The notes under the pieces were generated by a model. It did no database searches. It saw nothing but the letters and a program-made list of their open reading frames with translations, and was not told the DNA's origin. From an uncultured Rickettsiales bacterium (GTDB lineage: Bacteria; Pseudomonadota; Alphaproteobacteria; UBA8366), in contig CAJWTF010000021.1 in assembly GCA_913046825.1 (NCBI GenBank), positions 1 to 35,476 on the forward strand: a stretch of DNA of 35,476 nucleotides, given 5' to 3'. Made by a program: the position numbers and the translations under genes. This document shows positions 32,897-35,476 of the stretch, piece after piece. How positions within the stretch are numbered: the stretch's first letter is position 1; every line of letters begins with the position of its first letter.

Positions 32897-33052
32897 ACCG
32901 TACCTCCATGCTTTCTCGCGATATAAGTCCCCGAGCGATCCATCACAAGGAATCATCACGAAACCCCCTCACCGAATTGGTTTTCTTCGCTACGCCCCCC
33001 CGATATAAGAAAGGACGATAAACCGGCGGTTAGAGGGAAGCGGAACGTAGGC

Positions 33053-34849
33053 ATGGACTATCAAGCAACACCCAACCTGGTCGCGATGTTTCACGACCGA
33101 GCGATACACTATGGAGATGGGCCGTTCCTATGGACGAAGCGGGACGGCGAATGGCAATCGATGAGTTGGCGCGAGACCGCCGATACGGTCGGCAATCTAG
33201 CGCGGGCATTACAGTCCCTGGGCGTGGAGCCGGGCGACCGGGTCGGTTTGGTCTCGGAAAACCGCCCAGAATGGTTGATTGCCGACATTGCCGTCATGGC
33301 AACCGGCGGCATCACGGTGCCCGCCTATACCACCAATACGGTCGACGATCATCTGCATGTGCTCTCCGACAGCGGGGCCAAGGGTGTCATCGTCTCCGGC
33401 AAAGCCTTGGCGGAGCGAGTTTGTGCCACCGCAGTGCAATGCCCCGATCTCAGTTTCGTCATCTCCATCGAAGAGTTGGAAGACAATAGCCATCCATTCG
33501 AAACCCTGAGCTGGACGGATGCCTTGGCGCGCGGGGAGACCGCCGACGCTCCGCTACCGGACGCGTCTGAAATTAAACGCGACGCCACCAGCTGTCTGAT
33601 CTATACCTCGGGCACATCGGGTAAACCGAAGGGCGTGATGCTCAGTCATGGCGCGATTATCTGCAATTGCATGGGCGCGCATGATTTCCTGCACCAACTG
33701 CCTGGCTTCGAGGAAGGGAAAGAAATCTTCCTCTCCTTCCTGCCACTCTCCCATTCCTATGAACATACGGCGGGCCAATTCCTACCGATTTCCATCGGCG
33801 CGCAGATTTACTATGCCGAAGGTGTCGATAAACTCACCGGCAATATCTCCGAAGTTCGCCCAACCATCCTGACCGCGGTGCCGCGCCTATATGAGGCTAT
33901 GCACGGACGGATCGTGCGCGGGGTCGAGCAAGCGGGCGGCATCAAACAAAAAATGTTCATGAAGGCCGTCAATATCGGACGGCGGAAATACGAGAATCCG
34001 GGATCGCTAGGCCTCGTCGATGCCATGCTGGACCCGGTAATGGATAAGCTGGTCCGCAGCAAGGTGAACGAACGTTTTGGCGGGCGGCTCAAGGCTTTCG
34101 TCTCTGGTGGCGCCCCACTCAATTACGACGTCGGTGTCTTCTTCACAGGTCTCGGGCTGACCATCCTACAGGGCTACGGCATGACCGAATCCGCACCAGT
34201 CATCAGCTGCAATCCGCCGCATCCCAATAAGATGCATACGGTCGGCCCTCCGATGAAAGGTGTGGACGTGCGCATCGCGGAAGACGGCGAGATCATCGTT
34301 CGCGGCGAATTGGTCATGCAGGGCTATTGGAACAATGCGGACGCGACCGCCGAGACCATCAAGGACGGTTGGCTGCACACCGGCGATATCGGCAAAATCG
34401 ACGAAGACGGTTACATCCAGATCACCGATCGTAAAAAAGACATTATTGTCAATTCAGGTGGAGACAACGTGGCACCACAACGTGTTGAAGGAATGCTGAC
34501 GGTCGAGCCGGAAATCGAACAAGCCATGGTCTATGGCGACAAGCGCCCGCATTTAGTTGCACTCCTGGTACCTGATACGGATTTCGCGGCGGATTGGGCG
34601 AAGGCCAACAATGAAGAAAATGACCTTACTGCATTAGTAAAAAACGATGCTTTCGTCGCCGCAATCCGCGAAGCCGTCGACCGGGTCAGCGCGCGTCTCA
34701 GCACCATCGAGCGAGTCCGCCGCATTAAGGTGACGGCGGAACCATTCAGCATCGACAATGAAATGCTGACACCGAGCATGAAAATTCGACGCCACGTCAT
34801 CAAGGCCCGCTATGGCGACGATCTCGAAGCACTCTACGGCGGCGGATAA
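33053..34849 (+). CDS. fadD: Long-chain acyl-CoA synthetase
   Basis: A 598-residue AMP-forming ligase of the long-chain (FadD15/FACS) branch, which activates fatty acids for beta-oxidation or lipid synthesis. Motifs are CLIYTSGTSGKPKGVMLSHG, FLPLSHSYEHTAGQF, the FACS-type GGAPL and ILQGYGMTESAPVIS, DGWLHTGDIGKIDEDGYI, and DRKKDIIVNSGGDNVAPQ. The C-terminal lysine region ends in LTPSMKIRRHVI. The sequence starts as other members do (TPNLVAMFHDRA). It is divergent from pepF; the 156 nt between them hold no recognised site. A broken cyclase gene follows 7 nt after its stop and was probably once cotranscribed with it. Confidence 0.94.
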   Translation: MDYQATPNLVAMFHDRAIHYGDGPFLWTKRDGEWQSMSWRETADTVGNLARALQSLGVEPGDRVGLVSENRPEWLIADIAVMATGGITVPAYTTNTVDDHLHVLSDSGAKGVIVSGKALAERVCATAVQCPDLSFVISIEELEDNSHPFETLSWTDALARGETADAPLPDASEIKRDATSCLIYTSGTSGKPKGVMLSHGAIICNCMGAHDFLHQLPGFEEGKEIFLSFLPLSHSYEHTAGQFLPISIGAQIYYAEGVDKLTGNISEVRPTILTAVPRLYEAMHGRIVRGVEQAGGIKQKMFMKAVNIGRRKYENPGSLGLVDAMLDPVMDKLVRSKVNERFGGRLKAFVSGGAPLNYDVGVFFTGLGLTILQGYGMTESAPVISCNPPHPNKMHTVGPPMKGVDVRIAEDGEIIVRGELVMQGYWNNADATAETIKDGWLHTGDIGKIDEDGYIQITDRKKDIIVNSGGDNVAPQRVEGMLTVEPEIEQAMVYGDKRPHLVALLVPDTDFAADWAKANNEENDLTALVKNDAFVAAIREAVDRVSARLSTIERVRRIKVTAEPFSIDNEMLTPSMKIRRHVIKARYGDDLEALYGGG

Positions 34850-34856
34850 ATAACGA

Positions 34857-35476
34857 ATGAGCGATTTCGATCATCAGGCTTCGAGCTACGGTGACACCTC
34901 GATAGACCAGGTCGCTGATTGGCTAATCACCCGCGCATTGGCCGGAGCGGATATCGAGACGCTTTACGGCAGCTGTTGTGAACGACTACGCGCCGCCGGT
35001 ATTCCGATCTCGCGCGGCTCGATTGGATTAAGCACTCTGCACCCACTTTTCGCGGGCATTAGCCTGACCTGGAAACCGGACGAGGGACTGGTCACTTAAG
35101 CCTTTCTGCATGGCGAGATGCTGAACACTGAGGAATTCAAAAAAGTCCAATCGCAGTTGTTCTAGAGTCCGACACTGCCTTCCTGCGTCGCAGGCTCACC
35201 GACGACAACGCATTAGTGGACTTCGCCTTCCTGGAAAAATTGCAGGACACAAGGGAGGGACCAACTAACTGATCAATGCGTCCGCGTTTTCAGAGACACC
35301 CACCGCATATTCGAGTGCTAGAGGAATGATCGCGTTCTGGCTGACAGACCGGCAGTCGGGTTTCAGAGACCGTGACATCGCCGCATTAATGCGCCTCCAG
35401 AAGCGCTTGGCCATCGCCTGCAAGGTCACCATCAACGAACAGACCGCGCATAACGTCCTGAGCGCTTATCTGAGTC
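34857..35476 (+). pseudogene. Class III adenylate/guanylate cyclase gene, N-terminal part, multiply disrupted and cut by the window edge
   Basis: The frame from 34857 reads VADWLITRALAGADIETLYG, ERLRAAGIPISRG and STLHPLFAGISLTWK. This matches the N-terminal input domain that many alphaproteobacterial cyclases carry before the catalytic domain. TAA at 35097 interrupts it; the same frame continues AFLHGEMLNTEEFKK. In the A run at 35139-35144 the frame shifts, giving SPIAVVLESDTAFLRRRLTD and VDFAFLEKLQDT. Two extra bases (35252-35253) shift it again to GGTN, TAA at 35266 where Tyr is expected, then LINASAFSETPTAY and FWLTDRQSGFRDRDIAALM. Four lesions within 400 nt mark a pseudogene. The catalytic domain would lie beyond the window. 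The cyclase call rests on recall of the family. Confidence 0.72.

Noticed and set aside
1..35476. CRISPR arrays, tRNA or rRNA genes, insertion-sequence transposases and prophage genes
   Set aside because: None was seen by eye on either strand; a tRNAscan or CRISPR search was not possible.

Overview
The window comes from an alphaproteobacterium, most likely of the Rhodospirillales type. The pointers are TrcR (DUF1013), an RcdA/DUF1465 gene beside rpmE, DUF1192, a rpsU divergent from def and a COQ9-family gene, two YdcH/DUF465 genes near purE, and a proton-translocating transhydrogenase split into three subunits as in Rhodospirillum rubrum. This placement is inferred from gene content; no rRNA or tRNA gene was seen.

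Layout. 1-1624: the start of an amidohydrolase leaving the window, rpmE, a broken rcdA, and a small heat-shock gene behind a ROSE-like RNA thermometer. 1631-4277: a thioesterase, an alpha/beta hydrolase and metY in one minus-strand operon, with a structured RNA leader before metY. 4419-6429: DUF1192, a quinone oxidoreductase and trcR. 6508-6917: remains of a TAXI-type TRAP transporter receptor gene. 7125-15250: an acyl-CoA catabolic block with prpE, a second acyl-CoA ligase, a paired acyl-CoA dehydrogenase operon, and a nitroreductase plus class III CoA-transferase operon. 15385-18988: two YdcH genes, TIGR02444, an unusual phosphofructokinase, a broken GGDEF gene and purE. 19011-20580: coq9, def and rpsU. 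20649-21940: two adjacent pseudogenes (VOC and DUF3179). 22039-25093: pntAA-pntAB-pntB. 25238-26909: a cupin and a TPR protein with a degenerate 2OG oxygenase-like domain. 27201-32896: pepF, two tandem DadA-like oxidoreductases and an ABC1/AarF-family protein in one operon. 33053-35476: a long-chain acyl-CoA ligase followed by a broken adenylate cyclase gene.

How the genes fit together. The intact genes describe a heterotrophic, respiring cell that activates short- and long-chain acids to CoA thioesters, oxidises them, takes electrons from amino acids through membrane-linked flavoproteins, and balances NADH and NADPH with PntAB. Ubiquinone-related genes (coq9 and the ABC1 protein) suit this.

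The most striking result is that six accessory or regulatory genes are decayed: rcdA, the TAXI receptor, GGDEF, VOC, DUF3179 and adenylate cyclase. Their old reading frames can still be followed through stops, 1-8 nt indels and short tandem duplications, while housekeeping neighbours are intact. Several lost functions concern signalling (c-di-GMP, cAMP, CtrA proteolysis) and uptake, which suggests ongoing genome reduction. Two genes, rpsU and the edge amidohydrolase, have AUC where the start codon is expected, each with a well-placed Shine-Dalgarno sequence.
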